The notes under the pieces: model-generated
What the model saw: only the letters and a program-made list of their open reading frames with translations
The model's database searches: none
What the model was told of the DNA's origin: nothing
Part shown: positions 10,276 to 20,285 of the stretch, in pieces
Numbering within the stretch: the stretch's first letter is position 1
Layout: the number at the start of each line of letters is the position of its first letter
Made by a program: the position numbers and the translations under genes
Assembly: GCA_002099365.1 (NCBI GenBank)
Contig: MSED01000006.1
Coordinates: forward strand, 1,488,001-1,552,000
DNA length: 64,000 nucleotides
DNA from: Phialophora verrucosa
Taxonomy: Eukaryota; Ascomycota; Eurotiomycetes; Chaetothyriales; Herpotrichiellaceae
Reading direction: 5' to 3'

Positions 10276-10956
10276 TCATTTCTCTTTCCTAGACTCCTCG
10301 ACGATCCGTCTCCCACTAACCTCGGGGTCATAGTACTCGAGATAGCTGCGCCCGTACCCATACGCAAACATGCCAATAAACGCCATCACCCACATGAACA
10401 TGGTATTGACAGCACATCTAACGTAGTCGCCACCGAGACAGGGGATGAAATCCCCGCGCATCCAACAGTCGGCCAGAAAGATGCAAAGCTGCAACATACT
10501 CGGCGCGACGCCCGCCTTCCGACAGTCATCCAGGTACGGCAACGTGTTGCGGAAGAACCGCTCCTCCATCTCCCACCGCTGAGAATCGTAGCGGTACAAT
10601 ATCACGAGCGGCTCTTCCTTCGCGTTGGGGATACTCTGGAATCGGTGCGCGATGAATCGCGGGATGGTGATCTCGTCCCCGGCGTCCAGGCGGATCTGCT
10701 TGCCCTGGATGAACCAGTACCCGGACCCGGATTCGACGTGGAACTTCTCCTCCTGGAGGAGGTGGTAGTGTGGGATCGGGGCCATGAAGCTCGCCGTGCC
10801 GTCTGACCATTTATTGTCGTGCGGGATGACCTGCCAGCCGAAGAACTTCGACGAGGGCGTGTAGAATCCCAACCCGCCCCTGCCGTGGTCGAACATGACC
10901 GGGTTGTGCGATGCGATGGTGGTGCGAGGCACGGCGACCTGTTTGAACATCACCAT
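10276..10956 (-). CDS. Cupin-domain protein with C-terminal membrane segment
   Basis: Single exon, 226 aa, start MVMFKQVAVPRT. The centre is a cupin fold: IPHYHLLQEEKFHVESGSGY (cupin motif 1: two His, a Glu and a Gly), then a second strand set with GDEITIPRFIAHRF (motif 2, with a conserved His). The C-terminal third has a hydrophobic segment (NTMFMWVMAFIGMFAYGY), so the protein may be membrane-attached. Small single-cupin proteins of this type are common in filamentous fungi, often without a known substrate. The neighbours (repeat protein, SDR) do not define its role. The metal ligands look intact. The opposite strand carries long shadow ORFs here due to GC-rich codons. Confidence 0.85.
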   Translation of the reverse strand: MVMFKQVAVPRTTIASHNPVMFDHGRGGLGFYTPSSKFFGWQVIPHDNKWSDGTASFMAPIPHYHLLQEEKFHVESGSGYWFIQGKQIRLDAGDEITIPRFIAHRFQSIPNAKEEPLVILYRYDSQRWEMEERFFRNTLPYLDDCRKAGVAPSMLQLCIFLADCWMRGDFIPCLGGDYVRCAVNTMFMWVMAFIGMFAYGYGRSYLEYYDPEVSGRRIVEESRKEK

Positions 10957-11838
10957 CTTTCCTACTGCTTTGGAGAGCGCCCGCTGTTGTCAGTGCGGTG
11001 TTGGTACGAGGACTTTGTCTTCATGCGCACGATTTCTCATCCAAACGGTCCTGCATCAGCACGATTCCAAGTTTCAAGTCTCGCACGAAGCACCTCTGCC
11101 AGAATTGTAGTTACCGGTCGCTGCGACCTAGCCTCGCGGGGGTGCTGGGGGCCTCATCCCTAAGCGATTGGCGATCTGGGGTTGTCCCGCTGCTTAGCGA
11201 ATTAGTGTCGCACAAGTACCTACATGCAGTCAGTCAATCATTTTGAGGCCACCCATGCTGGTGGTACGGGAAGGTGCGAAATGTAACAGACGAAGGATAT
11301 CCTGCCACATTAGGCCTTGACACGGTTCAGTATCAACGACAAGGTGCACGGAACTAGATCTAAATCGAACGGGCCGCCTTTCGAAGTCCTCAAGACAGGA
11401 ATTATTTAGTATAACCTTTCCTTCGGCCGAGTCGAGTTCGCCAAAGGGACGGATGGGTGGCTTACGTTTCGTCCGGCCGAGACTCTCGGTTGCTATTTGA
11501 GAACTGGCGATTTGTGGATAAGTGGATATTGTAGGCGTCGATCCATCGATCAGATCGATCCATTGCATTCAGAATCAGTCCCGCCTGGTGCGTTGAGGTC
11601 ATGATTCGGTCAGTAATCGTCCTTTGGGAGCCAAGGTAACGCTGTTTAGATATCTGAGTTTAGCAGGGCTGTATACGAAGCCGATAGACTAATAACTTCG
11701 GTGCAGAGGCGGACAAGCTACATGCAGTACTGTCCTTGAGAGTATAGCTTCGCTACTGTCCTCGTGAGTATGATTTCGCCTACATACCGACCGCGAAGTA
11801 TCAATCAAACACCACACCAGTCTAGCGCCCAGCTTGGT
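10957..11838. other. Intergenic region with a short direct duplication
   Basis: No supported gene. At about 11727-11781 a degenerate direct repeat of about 30 bp occurs (TACTGTCCTTGAGAGTAT and TACTGTCCTCGTGAGTAT, each followed by a TTCGC). Other open frames here, such as 11230-11568 on the minus strand, lack any family similarity. Confidence 0.5.
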
Positions 11839-13071
11839 TCACGGCTTGACCCAATCAGCCACGGCCACCATGCTTGTCTCCCAGAGATTTCGTGCTAACA
11901 AAGGATCTTGAGCAGCCGCAGAGGGTGCTGTCGGTTTACAAGTCGTCGTGTAGTATAGAGCCTTGTATTTGGCGGGATGTCGTCTGATCTCGGGCTCCGT
12001 TGCAAGAAATAGGACCGGAATGGCGCCTGTGCTCGGGGCAACCCACAGCCAGCTCAGGATATGTTGCAGCCAGACCGGGAAAACTGACATTGCGCCTTGG
12101 GTGTTGACGGGGCCCGGATTTACTGACGTCGTGATGATGGGGACGTCCTCGTCGTCAAGTCGTCGTTGAAGTTCTTTCCCTAGCAGGATGTTCGCCAGTT
12201 TGCTGACCGCGTACCTGCTCAACATGTTGCGCATTCCGGAGTAGTCGGGCGGAGTGCTCATACCCGGGTACGTGAAGTCGTCGACTTTGTCGAACCGCAT
12301 TTTGGCAGGAATCAGGAATTGGTGGTTCGGCGAAGATACCTACATTGGAGCAACGTGAGAACTAGCTGTGAGCAGCCAACGACGCATGCGAGGATGTGTC
12401 TGACGTACGATGACAATTCGGACGTCCGATGCTTCCGTGGCGGCCGTGGTTTCCAAAAGCGGAAGTAGATGGAGTGTGAGGAGGAAATGTCCGAGGTGGC
12501 TGGTCCAAGATGTCAGCTTGTTGCGGTGCGCTGTTAGATTGTGTCGCTAGTCATACTTGACTCCGACGGTCATCTCGAACCCGTTCGCAGTGGTCTGGAA
12601 GCTCTTGGTCGCTAGGCCAGCGTTATTGACTGGAGCTCAGAGTATCAGCGGAGAGTTGGGACTTTCGGAGTGTAGGTAAGCATACTGAGTATATCGAGCC
12701 TGGCCTCATTCTGACGAATCGTGTTCGCCGCTTTCGCGACGCTGTCGAGGTCTGCCAGGTCGAGGGGCAGCCAGATAAGCTTCCCTCTCTCGAGTGTCGG
12801 GATTTCGGAATAGAGTTTCTCGATAGCTTCTTGAGCTCTGGTCTCGCTTCTCGCCGCTAGATACACTTTGGCGCCATGGCGAGCAAGCTGCAAGGTTACA
12901 GCGTAACCAATGCCAGCGCTGTGGTATCGTCAGTGACGCATTCTCCGGCGGCGACGTCTTCCGTGTTGTTTGGTATCAGACTCACTTTGCCCCCGTGACA
13001 ATGGCAACCTTTCCACTTAGGTCCGGGATTCTCTGCGCGGGATCCCACTCTTTCGAATACAAAAGGCCCAT
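11839..13071 (-). CDS. Short-chain dehydrogenase/reductase (retinol dehydrogenase/TIC32-like)
   Basis: Five exons on the minus strand: 13071-12986, 12918-12686, 12629-12557, 12499-12409 and 12339-11839 (introns 67, 56, 55 and 69 nt), 327 aa. Landmarks across the joins: KVAIVTGANAGIGYAV (NAD(P) glycine motif TGxxxGIG, split by intron 1), YLAARSETRAQEAI (NADP-type Arg), LPLDLADL, LDILINNAGLA (NNAG, rebuilt by intron 2), GVNHLGHFLLTL (intron 3), VIVSSPNHQF (catalytic Ser, intron 4) and YAVSKLANIL (YxxxK). All catalytic residues are present. The substrate is not predictable. It is the first gene on the left flank of the UstYa/RiPP region, transcribed in the same direction as the nearest UstYa gene, and could be a tailoring oxidoreductase of that cluster, but distance (0.8 kb) is the only argument. 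Confidence 0.93.
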
Positions 13072-13856
13072 GTCCTTTCGTCCAGCTCTTGTACCTGCAA
13101 AGACTTTTTGTAGAGGAGCACGAAATCTAAGTACAGGTAGAGCCTTTGGTACAAACTTACTCAGCCAGTGAGGCCGTGGTTGTAGGCTGCTGGTGAGGTG
13201 CTTCTGAGATATATATGCTGGGGTATAGCACAGCGAGTAATCCCGTTGCAGGGGGTGTCATGCCCCTGTCCAGTCTCGCGAGATATGGCAATCGCCAGCT
13301 GGAGGTTGTGAGTCACGATCATATCCTAGCTCACACAATGTGAAAATCCCGGACGAGTTTGGACCGACAGAGCTGGTTTGCAACACAGCTCGTCGAAATG
13401 TAAGCCAACTTGTAGCACTGGGCTGGGAAGTGGTCCGATTTCGTGCGTTCGCAACGTCATGTTCTCCCCTTCACCGAGACCGTCTAAGAGGACAGCTCCT
13501 AGGCAACGTCATCGCTGTCCATGCAAGTCGATGCGTCAATGAGAGGTGAGGGAAGCCTCAGCTGAGGAACAGGCCAAGATGGTGGATGTTAAACCACAGG
13601 AGAGCATTTAAATATCCTAACAGGCAGCGCGGAGGTGACGAGCGCGCTGTCAGCACGTCTTGGCGCCCCCGCCTCGTTTACTTCGCCATCACCAGCACCT
13701 CACTTTCAGCACTTTCATCATTCATACTCTATTTCTACAAGACTCATTGTCACTAAGCAACGCACCTTGCTTAGCCAAGGTACGGAGTAAATCATGAACC
13801 TATATACGGAGTACTTGCTTGTTACCTTGTCTAGGCGATGTCGGTTCTCCCGCCCG
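13072..13856. other. Intergenic region with two TACGGAGTA motifs
   Basis: Holds the promoter of the SDR and the 3' flank of the first UstYa-like gene. Two exact TACGGAGTA motifs lie at 13781-13789 and 13805-13813, 24 bp apart. No gene seen. Confidence 0.5.
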
Positions 13857-14642
13857 TCAAACGTGCGCGACCTCATAATCAACCATCCTCTCCCCTTTTC
13901 TCATCATCTCTAGCAACTTCTCAATGTCCAGACATGAGTGCATTGCCGCCCTCCCTCCTGCCACGCTGAACATGCCCTCATCGTGGCCCTCCAACGTCAC
14001 ATCTCCAGCACACTTGATCGCCTCGCGGACGAATTCAAAGCAATGCGAGACATGTTCGTACGGTGCTATGGTGCCTTCGTATGCAGCGCCAATGTAGGCT
14101 TGACGGAGCCAAGCTACGCAGTGCAGTTGGTGCAGCACCGAAGGTACGTAGAAGTTGGTGAGCTCCGCGTCGGATTGCTTTGACTCCGGGCGCTCCTTGA
14201 GTAGAGAGTGGCTCGCCTGGGCTGATGACACTTTGGAAATGTCCTTCTTCACTGTAGCCAGTGGTATTCCCGGCGGGAGACCGGCGGAGGACGGGTCGTC
14301 GACCCAGAGGAACATCTGCCTCGGCACCGAGGATTCCCATATTGTTGTTTCGTTCGGCTGGGGTGACGCGAAGTTGAAGTCCGAGAGATTAAATGAGCGT
14401 GACGTTCTCGGAAGGGTGAGAACTTGGTAGGTTGTGTCGTATGTCGCATCTGACGGACGGAATTCATGGTGTCTGCTTGAGTAGATGAATATGGCGGTGG
14501 TCCAGCCGAGAACGAGGCCCGCAATAAACGAAATGGCTATCGCCAGCGTCTTTGGTGATAAATACTGCCATTGAGATTTGGGGATTGGCGATGAGAGCTC
14601 GTCTTCATCAACGGGGTCTGGCGGCAGTTTCTCATAGTCCAT
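13857..14642 (-). CDS. UstYa-like (DUF3328) RiPP-cluster oxidase 1
   Basis: UstYa-family proteins are copper-dependent-type oxidases thought to cyclise or hydroxylate fungal RiPP precursors. This copy is 261 aa if started at MDYEKLPPDPVDEDELSSP (14642), which gives the usual short acidic cytosolic tail, one membrane segment (AIAISFIAGLVLGWTTAIFI) and a lumenal domain; an in-frame upstream ATG at 14789 would add 49 residues. The two family-defining HxxHC motifs are present: HQLHC in YVPSVLHQLHCVAWLRQAYI and HVSHC in EHVSHCFEFVREAIKC. No intron is needed. It is the leftmost of three UstYa homologues within 4.1 kb, all upstream of a KR-repeat precursor gene. No residue expected for activity is visibly missing. 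Confidence 0.9.
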   Translation of the reverse strand: MDYEKLPPDPVDEDELSSPIPKSQWQYLSPKTLAIAISFIAGLVLGWTTAIFIYSSRHHEFRPSDATYDTTYQVLTLPRTSRSFNLSDFNFASPQPNETTIWESSVPRQMFLWVDDPSSAGLPPGIPLATVKKDISKVSSAQASHSLLKERPESKQSDAELTNFYVPSVLHQLHCVAWLRQAYIGAAYEGTIAPYEHVSHCFEFVREAIKCAGDVTLEGHDEGMFSVAGGRAAMHSCLDIEKLLEMMRKGERMVDYEVAHV

Positions 14643-15946
14643 GTTATGTTGCAAGGTGGCAGAAGTTTCAAGCCAACTTTCAATGTGAGCGAACAGTCTC
14701 GGTTCTGAGCGCAAGTCTGATGAAGTTTGAAAGGCTTGCTGATCCAGGCAACGATCCCCCGACGATTCCTCAGGTAAAATGCTTCTCATTCACTGTTCGA
14801 GCTCTGAAATGACCATCCATACAGAGAGTTCGATACATCATTGTAATGACGAGTGTAATCGGTATCAAATGTAAACCAACATGCGTCGCGTTTTGTGACC
14901 AACTCACGCAATAATCACCACTACCTGATTCTGATAAATTGCGGTCCTCAGTTGCCTAACTGGACTACCATTACGTTGGCCAAACTATGCACGAGGCAAT
15001 CCTACGTTGAGTCCGCTCGAGCACAGAAGTACCTGCAATGACACCCAAGAAGAACAGGAAGGTCAGCTTCTCGGAGTTGGTGCCCCAGCCCATCTGAGCA
15101 ACGTGGAAATATCTGTCTGGCCTGACACGCACAAATCCACCCACATGAAGCACAGTGATTAATCAAGGCAGACATGATGGGATCCACACCGTCAAGCTCC
15201 CCAAGCAGAAACTAAGAGAAGCTTCAGAGGCGACAATTTACCCCAGAAACCCGTATATCAGCCGAAAGGATTTTCCATGCATGAAGCTAACCTTTACGCA
15301 TCGTTCCGAAGCTCGCCCCGTCTGCGAACCCAGCAAACCACACGATTACCGAGCCCACACCTTCTCTAGGTTTGGTGGCGCAGAACGATGGAAACATTCA
15401 GCAAGCCCAGCTCCTCGTTTCTGCAACATTGTGGATCGCAGACGTATACATACCGGATCAGGAGCGTGGGCGACACGGGACCAATTGAGATCCATTAGGA
15501 TTGACAATGCATATACTCACCTCGTGCTGGAGGTGACTTGTCGCCCTACAGCAAAGGTTATGCACTGCTACCTCGTCTGACATCTTTGCCTGGTGGGTCG
15601 TTTGACGTGCTCTTTTGAACAATCACGACAGCCCTAGCATCATGCACATGCGGGACGTGTTGCTGCGATTTGACCTTGACAAGCACAAGAATCTCCTCAT
15701 CCAGCCGTGGGTGACATGCACAGTAGTTGACAGAAGGGAACACAAAGATGTACCAGAAGGGGGCCTATTCAGACCTCTGTCTGAGAGTCTCCCCAGCCAC
15801 GCAAGGGACGTTGTTGTTGGAGATCACATTGCCCCCTCCTGCGAGGCGGTATCATTGCACGATAAGCAAGGAACCTCATCAGTGTGGTGTCTGATTCCAA
15901 AGGAGTGGCATACATTAGATACTGATCCCAGACAATCGCCGCCGCC
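14643..15946. other. Divergent promoter region between two UstYa-like genes
   Basis: About 1.3 kb separating UstYa-like 1 (minus) and UstYa-like 2 (plus). Scattered short open frames on both strands show no family similarity. It could hold shared control sites of the cluster; none is recognised with confidence. Confidence 0.45.
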
Positions 15947-16897
15947 ATGGACACCAACCACAAGAACAGCAACGGCAACAGCAGCCAGACAAGCTATACA
16001 ATGCTCGACGAACAGCATTCCGAGTCCGAAGAGACCCTCCTCAAGCCCCACGAGGCGGACAATTCAAGAGGAGAGGAAGAAGACGCAGCAGACTCTTTCC
16101 ACGATATCACGTTTCTTCATACTAACTATCCGCACTGCCGCCAACAAGCCCGCCTGCTCAAGTACGCGATCACGACCAACATCGTGCTCTGCCTGGTCGT
16201 CGCCCTCCTCAGCTACCTCGTCCTCGCTCCGGTGGTGCTCCCGCCAAGTCCACGGCATCAACCACCCATGCCAACCACAACTCCGGACGACGCCCTCTGC
16301 GCCGCATGCGACGGCGCCTACACGCCGCCTCCGCTCCGGGCCCTCGTGGGACGACGACGCACCACACTCTTCACCGCCGACCTCGACGTGTCCACGCCCT
16401 TCAAAGGCCAACCCACACCCGACGTGGAGGCAGCATGGGCAAACATCACCTCGATAGGCATGATCCGGCTGACGGACGCGGACCTCATGCAGCTCAATCG
16501 GCACACCTACACGCTCCACCATTCCCTGGGCGGCGGGGGCATGGGCTTCATCGCCGTCTTCCACCAATTGCACTGCATCGACATGCTCCGCCGGGGCGTC
16601 TCGGAGTGGCATTACGGCCACCGCCCAGACAGCAGCGGCGGGTACCATCTCGACCACTGCCTCGACGTGCTCCGCCAGGCGACCATGTGTCGTGCCGACA
16701 CAAACATCCTGACCTGGGATTGGGTGCCGGGGATGAATCTCCCCGTCGCGAACGGGACGGTCGAGCATACCTGTCGGGATTTCGATGCCATTTACGCGTG
16801 GGCCCGGGAGAGGAACGTCGAGTTCGGGGATGTGCTCGAGAGTGCGAGGTTGCATAACTTGGAGGCTGAGGCTGAGCGTGAGGCGAAAATGGCGTGA
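15947..16897 (+). CDS. UstYa-like (DUF3328) RiPP-cluster oxidase 2
   Basis: 316 aa, single exon. A polar, acidic N-terminal tail of about 75 residues is followed by one membrane segment (NIVLCLVVALLSYLVLAPVV), then the DUF3328 domain. The HxxHC pair is HQLHC in VFHQLHCIDMLRRG and HLDHC in GYHLDHCLDVLRQATMC. The downstream HTCRDFDAIYAWA is also typical of the family, as is the preceding MIRLTDADLMQLNR segment. In ustiloxin-type pathways such proteins act together on Tyr and neighbouring side chains of the core peptide. It runs divergently from UstYa-like 1 and convergently to UstYa-like 3, with 250 bp between the ends. A very GC-rich third codon position gives long shadow frames on the opposite strand. 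Confidence 0.93.
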   Translation: MDTNHKNSNGNSSQTSYTMLDEQHSESEETLLKPHEADNSRGEEEDAADSFHDITFLHTNYPHCRQQARLLKYAITTNIVLCLVVALLSYLVLAPVVLPPSPRHQPPMPTTTPDDALCAACDGAYTPPPLRALVGRRRTTLFTADLDVSTPFKGQPTPDVEAAWANITSIGMIRLTDADLMQLNRHTYTLHHSLGGGGMGFIAVFHQLHCIDMLRRGVSEWHYGHRPDSSGGYHLDHCLDVLRQATMCRADTNILTWDWVPGMNLPVANGTVEHTCRDFDAIYAWARERNVEFGDVLESARLHNLEAEAEREAKMA

Positions 16898-17147
16898 GCA
16901 TGGGCTTGCCACAATGCACACGAACACATCTCGATGTGGTTACATACATCCACAATCCTTACATATGTGAAAGCGTGTCAGACATACAGCGAATTTCTGC
17001 AATCAATCAATATATACAATACTCAGTGCATCTCAGTCCAACAAACCAAGTCTTATTATGATGTCCGTCGTCTAGTGTGGTATTGGCACACATTCGTCCT
17101 GTATATACCTACGCATCTGGATCGGTATCTACAGCGCGCACGTCCAA

Positions 17148-17942
17148 TCAATCATCCAAATCGTCCGGCGGCGGAACCATGTTCCCGACAGCCCACTCCC
17201 TGATCACGCCGTAGTCGCGACACGTATGCCAGGTCTCAAAGTCCGGGACCTCGCGGCCAAAGTTGTCATTCCACACCAACCGCACTGGGCTCAGGTCTCC
17301 GTGACACATGACCGACTGCCTCACATAGTCGAGGCAGTGCTCCAAGTGCAAGCGCGCGGCCCGCGCGTCGTTGTGTCGATCCTGGTAGTAGTCCGGGTAG
17401 AGGGCCTTGCGGACGACGTTGACGCAGTGCAGAGTGTGATGCACGTCGAGCGTGGTGGTCAAGTACCCCGGCAGGGACGGCAGCTCGTAGCCAATATCTT
17501 TGAGGTTACCCGGGTCGAGCTTGGGGATTTTGACGGTCAGGCCGTCGAGGAGCGTCGTCCACGCTGCGTCGATGGCCGGGCTTGGCGGGCCGACGTACTC
17601 GTTGCCGTCGGCGCTGTTGTGCGCGCGGTAGACGGTCCCGTTTGTCGGGGAGAAGTTGAGACCACCGGTGAATTGGATCTGGTGGAGCTTGATGGACTGG
17701 CGCGCGGCGGTGAGGTCGGTCTCAAAGCCATGCTCGTAGCTGCCTAACGCGAGGTTGGACAGTTTTCTGTCCACGAGGAGCACGATACACAGGACGGATA
17801 GCAGGACGGTGCTGAGCTTCCAGAGCGTGGGCGACGGTGACCATTCTTTCGTCTGCTGTAGAGCTTTGAGACGCGGCATCGCCGAGCTCTCATATATCTC
17901 CTCGTCGTCGGGGACGAGTCTCGAATAGCGCGCCGGTCCCAT
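17148..17942 (-). CDS. UstYa-like (DUF3328) RiPP-cluster oxidase 3
   Basis: 264 aa, single exon, start MGPARYSRLVPDDEEIYE. A cytosolic tail precedes one membrane segment (LWKLSTVLLSVLCIVLLVD) and the DUF3328 lumenal domain. The motif pair is HTLHC in DVHHTLHCVNVVRKALYPDY and HLEHC in LHLEHCLDYVRQSVMCHGD. The closing HTCRDYGVIREWA matches UstYa-like 2. All three UstYa copies are clearly different from each other, so they are old paralogues rather than a recent duplication, which is usual for clusters where each copy does a different oxidation. The carboxypeptidase gene follows on the same strand. Confidence 0.93.
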   Translation of the reverse strand: MGPARYSRLVPDDEEIYESSAMPRLKALQQTKEWSPSPTLWKLSTVLLSVLCIVLLVDRKLSNLALGSYEHGFETDLTAARQSIKLHQIQFTGGLNFSPTNGTVYRAHNSADGNEYVGPPSPAIDAAWTTLLDGLTVKIPKLDPGNLKDIGYELPSLPGYLTTTLDVHHTLHCVNVVRKALYPDYYQDRHNDARAARLHLEHCLDYVRQSVMCHGDLSPVRLVWNDNFGREVPDFETWHTCRDYGVIREWAVGNMVPPPDDLDD

Positions 17943-18269
17943 TGCTGTAAGGGTCCTCAGGTATTGGGAGAGTATGCCAGCGGTCGAGGCTGAGGCTTCT
18001 GACCTGAGGTAGACTGACTTCTCGAGGGAGATGGTGCGGAGTACAGCGCGTCAAGTTCTTGCGGAAGCGAAGTATTCACCAGGATGCTTTGAGACAATCC
18101 ATGCTGGAAGTTCATTGGTGGATGAAGAGATGGAGCCCGGTCAGATTGAGCAAGGATGAAGTGGCGGAAGTGCCGAGCAATCAGACGCCAGTACGGCCGA
18201 CAGCATACGGCGCTCTGCAGAATGCAAGCTGTAAGATGCACTCCTTCCAAGCTTAGCGCCGACCTCCAC
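17943..18269. other. Short intergenic region
   Basis: Separates the start of UstYa-like 3 from the end of the serine carboxypeptidase. No gene or clear regulatory site seen. Confidence 0.5.
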
Positions 18270-20285
18270 TCACTTGCCACAGCGCCCGTGGGTAGTCCTT
18301 TTGACAATCCAGTTCTCCACAGCTGCACACCCGTTGTCCAAGGCTTGCAGCATCTCACCCGTGCATGTTTGCGGTGCAAGCAAGTAGCATTGCGGCAAAT
18401 CTACGGCTGGACACTGCAGCTGCACGTGCCAGGTTGACTGAGGTCCCTTAGTGCGATAGTCGGCGTCGACAGAGATGGTTCCAGTAGCAATATCCATACC
18501 AGTGACAATCCTGGAGAATATGTGGTAAGATGCTTCTGGTTGATAGGCTGGCACTGTTGGGGTAATCGGGGATGGACATTAGTATTGCTCGACATGATAT
18601 GAGTCCTCGTTGCTTATGGCTGCTATCAGCCATGGTGTCCACTTACCTTGATGACCAGCTTGAAAGACACGCACAAATGCAAGGTTGTTGTGCTGTCGTA
18701 CCATCCCGCTTGCTGTACAGCCGTCACTTCTGACTGCCTGGTATCCCGAAGCAGTGAATGCACCAGCGTGCTTCTGTGGAACAGACAATGAAACCCGCTC
18801 TCCACCCACCCACGAGCAGGCAAAGTCACGGTCACCATACACCAATGTCACCTTGACGCCGGAGTCAAGCAATGCGCCCAGGTTCTGCAACGGCTCGTTC
18901 TGGACATAATCACCACTGTTTTCGAATGCCTCCCGAACGACGGTTGACATCATGGTGAAATTCAGGCGCACTCCGAGCGCATCCCGAACCCATTCCCTAT
19001 TCAGAAATCCGATGAAGTAGGGAGACGGAAATGGATTCTCCCGCTGTTGGCAGATGTCAAACCAACTACGCTGCGACAATCAGCTCGTATCTCGTACGGG
19101 AGGGGCAGAACAAACTCCTGAAGCTGCGGCGTAAGCTCCAGAAACGCCGTCAAGACATTGCTGGGAAGCAAGCAAACAGATATCTCCTTGGGCCTGATCA
19201 GCACCATTGATATGGAAGTCAGGATCTCTAACTCGTCGGCATTGTGCTGTGAGCTTTTCACAACGTTTCCATTCCCGCTCGGCCTTGGCAAGCATCGAAA
19301 TATTGTAAAGCTCCAGTCCATAGGTATTATTCAAAGGAAACGTTGCGTACGCCTCATCCTGTACCAGTGTGTCAATGCATCCGTTGATGATGGTCAGGGT
19401 GCCCACCCGGAAGACGGACAATCGGTTTCTCTCATTGAGGGATTGGAACATTTTGGCCATTACTGGGCCGTAATGGCCGCCATAAGATTCGGTAAAGAGG
19501 TGGATTGTTCCGTAGGCGGGCCTGTATCGGGGGTATGATTTGAACCATGCATTTAGTGAGTGCCAGACCACTTCGGCGGCTTGCTGCGAGGTCTTCGCCG
19601 TATTCTCAGGCTTCTGACTTGAGAATACTCCAGGCATGAAGTTCCATTTTCTCTCGAGAGAATCTCTCGTCAAACGGGAGTCTTCTGTTGTTGAAATGCG
19701 TCCGGTTAGCAAGTCAATCAGCCCGGGGCTAACGCTATCAAAAGAGAAACCACTTTGCACTGGCTGATCAATATATAGCATATTCGCCTTCCGGTTCCAC
19801 GACCAATGATTCTCGGTTGTTGAGTTAGAGTCACTGTTGATCGAACAGGGGCCATTCTCCTGAAACAAAGCTAAAAGCGAGGAGGCACCAGGGCCTCCGC
19901 TCAGCCAAAGTACGAAAGGTGCTTCTCGAGGGTTGGCTTCCTGTGCTTCGAAGAACCAGTAGAACCTGATATGTTTTTAGCATTGCTTGTTTTGGAAGGC
20001 GTCGCTCCGTACAGGTTGATATCGTGAATGGCCGGGTTGGACCAGGTGCCCGCGGGAAGTTTTATGTATCCTGCGTATGAAGCAGCTGTCTTCGCCCCGC
20101 ATATTGTGGTCTTCATGTCCGCTCGCGGTCAGTATATGCTTGAGTGAATCCGACAACGGACCAACCTGCTTGGCCGAAACTTGGATGCGACGGCTGAAAT
20201 GGAAGAATGCGATCTGGACGGCGAGGTATATAACCGTGACGATGAAAAACAGTAGCACCAGTAGTCTCGCTCTGGAAAGATACAT
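18270..20285 (-). CDS. Serine carboxypeptidase (S10 family), membrane-anchored
   Basis: Five exons on the minus strand: 20285-20166, 20110-20013, 19965-19116, 19070-18647 and 18553-18270 (introns 55, 47, 45 and 93 nt), 591 aa. The N-terminus (RARLLVLLFFIVTVIYLAVQ) is a signal or type II anchor. S10 landmarks: FYWFFEAQE, LWLSGGPGASS (oxyanion region), QENGPC, MLYIDQPVQSGFSF, FTESYGGHYGP (nucleophile Ser), VTLVYGDRDFACSW (Asp), FQAGHQVPAYQP (His) and GPQSTWHV near the end. Each splice join restores family sequence, for example DIN-LFYWFF and SGRSWFDI. S10 enzymes remove C-terminal residues in the secretory pathway or vacuole. Lying between UstYa-like 3 and the KR-repeat precursor, it is a good candidate to trim the Lys-Arg and acidic spacer left after Kex2-type cleavage. 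Confidence 0.9.

Noticed and set aside
10267..10806. 179-codon plus-strand frame over the cupin gene
   Set aside because: Antisense shadow; the cupin frame has family motifs and this one does not.
11230..11568. 112-codon minus-strand frame
   Set aside because: No recognisable domain or start context, and composition typical of non-coding DNA.
14971..15187. Overlapping minus-strand frames between the divergent UstYa genes
   Set aside because: A membrane-like stretch is visible but too short, with no start, splice or family support.
16064..16927. 287-codon minus-strand frame over UstYa-like 2
   Set aside because: Shadow of a gene with GC-rich third positions; no domain, while the plus strand has a complete UstYa protein.
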